Shown here piece by piece: positions 62,625 to 64,000 of a stretch of DNA of 64,000 nt. The notes beneath the pieces were generated by a model, which was not told the DNA's origin, did no database searches, and saw nothing but the letters and a program-made list of their open reading frames with translations. This DNA comes from Globisporangium splendens (taxonomy: Eukaryota; Oomycota; Peronosporomycetes; Pythiales; Pythiaceae): assembly GCA_006386115.1 (NCBI GenBank), contig VFIW01000032.1:144668-208667 (forward strand), given 5' to 3'. Each line of letters opens with the position of its first letter. The stretch's first letter is position 1. The position numbers and the translations under genes were made by a program.

Positions 62625-63440
62625 ATTTGCTGAATGCGATGTTGTACCCGGTACGCGTGCCTGCCTGCAAGCAATAGCGAATAGTCAGTAGTGCATGGTG
62701 GCGCACGATTCCTCCCTCGTGAGGATAGCATTGGTACCTGTCCTCGCCTCGCAACACTCCATTCAGCAGCCTTTTCCTTCTTCTTCTTCTTTTTTTCTAT
62801 TTTGAGCATCAGTGAATCGTCACGTAGTGTTCGTAGCTGTGAAAGAATAACTTCATAAATATATCAACACATTCGAGTAGCTCCAGCTGGTAAATCCATG
62901 ATGACACACTTCCATTCGACAAAGCAATTGCTGAGACCTGCACGTGTCACGAATATCCGAGTCTCTCGAGGCGGTAAGCAGCGTACGACACATGCATTGC
63001 CAGTATCATTAACGTGCGCAAGACGATGCGGATGGCGTCGCCGCCAAGGAGAAAAGAAGAAAGAAAAAAGAACACAAGTGCGCCTCTCTCCACAGCGGCA
63101 TTTAATGGCCGATCCCCACGTCCACGAACGAGTCCACGCAGAAGCAGCCATTGTTTGATCTGCCAGTTGGAGCTTTCCCCTCTTCGCAGTTGCGACACAT
63201 TAAGCGCGATCAACGGTAACAAGTGCGCGCTTCCAGAAAAGCCCACGGCGGGACGAGGAGCGCGTTCATCATGGCACCGTTGCAGCATTGCGGCAGCATT
63301 GGCGGAGGCGATAAAAGAGCTTGGGCAACTTGGTTCAGTCCCCAATTTCCCATATCGGAAGCACGGCATCAGCAACGACAAAGCAACTACAGTGTTCGAA
63401 CCAACTCGCTCGGATCGACGAAGAAGAAGAACTCAGCATC
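62625..63440. other. Intergenic between LEA-like genes 2 and 3
   Basis: About 815 bp, no gene seen. A pyrimidine run (TTCTTCTTC) lies near 62776-62792. The core promoter of gene 3 is at 63335-63351. Confidence 0.35.
63335..63351 (+). promoter_or_regulatory. Inr-FPR core promoter of LEA-like gene 3
   Basis: TCAGTCC (initiator) plus one base plus CAATTTCCC, 89 bp before the ATG at 63441. The TCAGTCC variant also occurs before the pseudouridine synthase gene. Confidence 0.7.
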
Positions 63441-64000
63441 ATGACCGACATACAGCAGCAGATCGACCACCTGAAGGACCAGGTCAACACTGGCACGCAC
63501 GAAGCCAAGGTGTACTTGGACAAGGTATGCCCCTTGTTATCCCTGTGTCTTGTATGTGGAAGAGTGACTGGATCCTAACGAGTCTGTGGCTTTTGGTTAT
63601 AGATCAAGGAGAGCTTGGAGGACTTTGACCGGAAGAACAAGTATTCGCACACGGCGACCGAGTACATGAAGTCGGGCATCGCGACGGCCGAGTCGTCGGT
63701 CGAAGAGCTCAATGAGGTGAGCAAGAAGCTCTCGGACAAGTCCAAAGACGCGTCGGACAAGGCGATGGAGCTCGCTAACAGCTCGCTGCAGAAGGTCAAG
63801 CAGTCGCTCGACGCGCTGCAGGACACGGCTCGTGAGTACGACCAAAAGCTCCTGAACGGAGGTGGCGGCCAGGTCACTGGTGGCATCTCGACCTCGGTGC
63901 AAAGCATCACGAACTCGGCGCGTCAGCGCACGACCGATGCCATTGAGATGGCGACTGAGCAGCTCGCGCGCATGAAGGAGTCGATGCAGAACGTGGCCAG
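63441..64000 (+). CDS. LEA-like amphipathic-helix protein 3 (partial, cut by window end)
   Basis: Exon 1 is 63441-63524 (28 codons, exactly the length of exon 1 in gene 1). A 78 bp intron follows, and exon 2 runs from 63603 past the window end. Visible residues follow the same core: TDIQQQIDHLKDQVNTGTHEA, KNKYSHTATEYMKSGIATAESSVEEL, ANSSLQKVKQSLDALQDTAREYDQKL. The introns that gene 1 has after its second and third exons are missing here, so intron number falls from four to an intermediate state. The 3' end lies outside this window. Function unknown, as for its neighbours. Confidence 0.75.

Noticed and set aside
1..64000. CRISPR arrays, bacterial operons, rRNA or obvious tRNA genes
   Set aside because: None seen by eye. 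The gene structures are eukaryotic with spliceosomal introns. A tRNA scan was not possible here.

Overview
The window looks like nuclear DNA of an oomycete (stramenopile). The support is: compact genes with short GT-AG introns (about 65-130 bp, one to seven per gene); a core promoter of the oomycete type, an initiator followed one base later by a flanking promoter region (CATTCCGCAATTT), in front of several genes; a plasma-membrane H+-ATPase of about 1070 residues with a large extracytoplasmic insert; a five-domain AROM protein; and GC-rich third codon positions. I cannot name the species. No organelle, bacterial or CRISPR feature was seen.

Layout. 0-1 kb: a decayed minus-strand gene (glycine-rich-domain-like region joined to a ubiquitin-like end). 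1-2.4 kb: a pseudouridine synthase (+). 2.6-4.1 kb: a Ser/Thr/Pro-stalk single-pass membrane protein (-). 5.0-7.4 kb: a Tigger/pogo-like transposase-derived protein whose catalytic acids are lost or changed (-). 7.7-21.9 kb: the most striking structure, two almost identical 3.95 kb inverted arms, each holding a complete H+-ATPase gene, in head-to-head orientation around a 6.3 kb spacer that holds one coiled-coil gene. 22.8-27.6 kb: AROM (+). 27.8-28.8 kb: APH-1, the gamma-secretase scaffold (-). 30.4-32.0 kb: an MFS sugar transporter (-). 33.4-35.7 kb: an F-BAR-like protein with a C-terminal membrane segment (-). 36.1-37.2 kb: the urease accessory GTPase UreG (-). 37.7-38.2 kb: a broken copy of the secreted-type Pro/Ala/Lys-rich gene that stands intact, inverted, at 42.2-43.3 kb. 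39.4-41.6 kb: a carnitine acyltransferase (+). 44.5-46.4 kb: a frameshifted Ser/Thr/Asn-rich remnant and a solitary Gag-like CCHC ORF. 47.4-51.1 kb: a GAF-domain cyclic-nucleotide phosphodiesterase (-). 51.5-53.7 kb: a two-module glycosyltransferase (-). 54.1-54.4 kb: COA4-like twin-CX9C protein (+). 54.7-57.5 kb: an eight-exon PP2A B'' regulatory subunit (-). 59.3-64 kb: a tandem family of three LEA-like amphipathic-helix proteins (+), the last cut by the window end.

Most genes are unrelated housekeeping or signalling genes and no operon logic applies. The links I can see are structural: the duplicated ATPase, the Pro/Ala/Lys-rich gene with its inverted pseudogene, and the LEA-like tandem array. 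The two ATPase copies keep their core promoters inside the duplicated arms, but the arms end about 20 bp further upstream, so each copy has different upstream DNA.

I joined exons by hand from splice consensus and reading phase. All sum to whole codons, but no transcript evidence was available.
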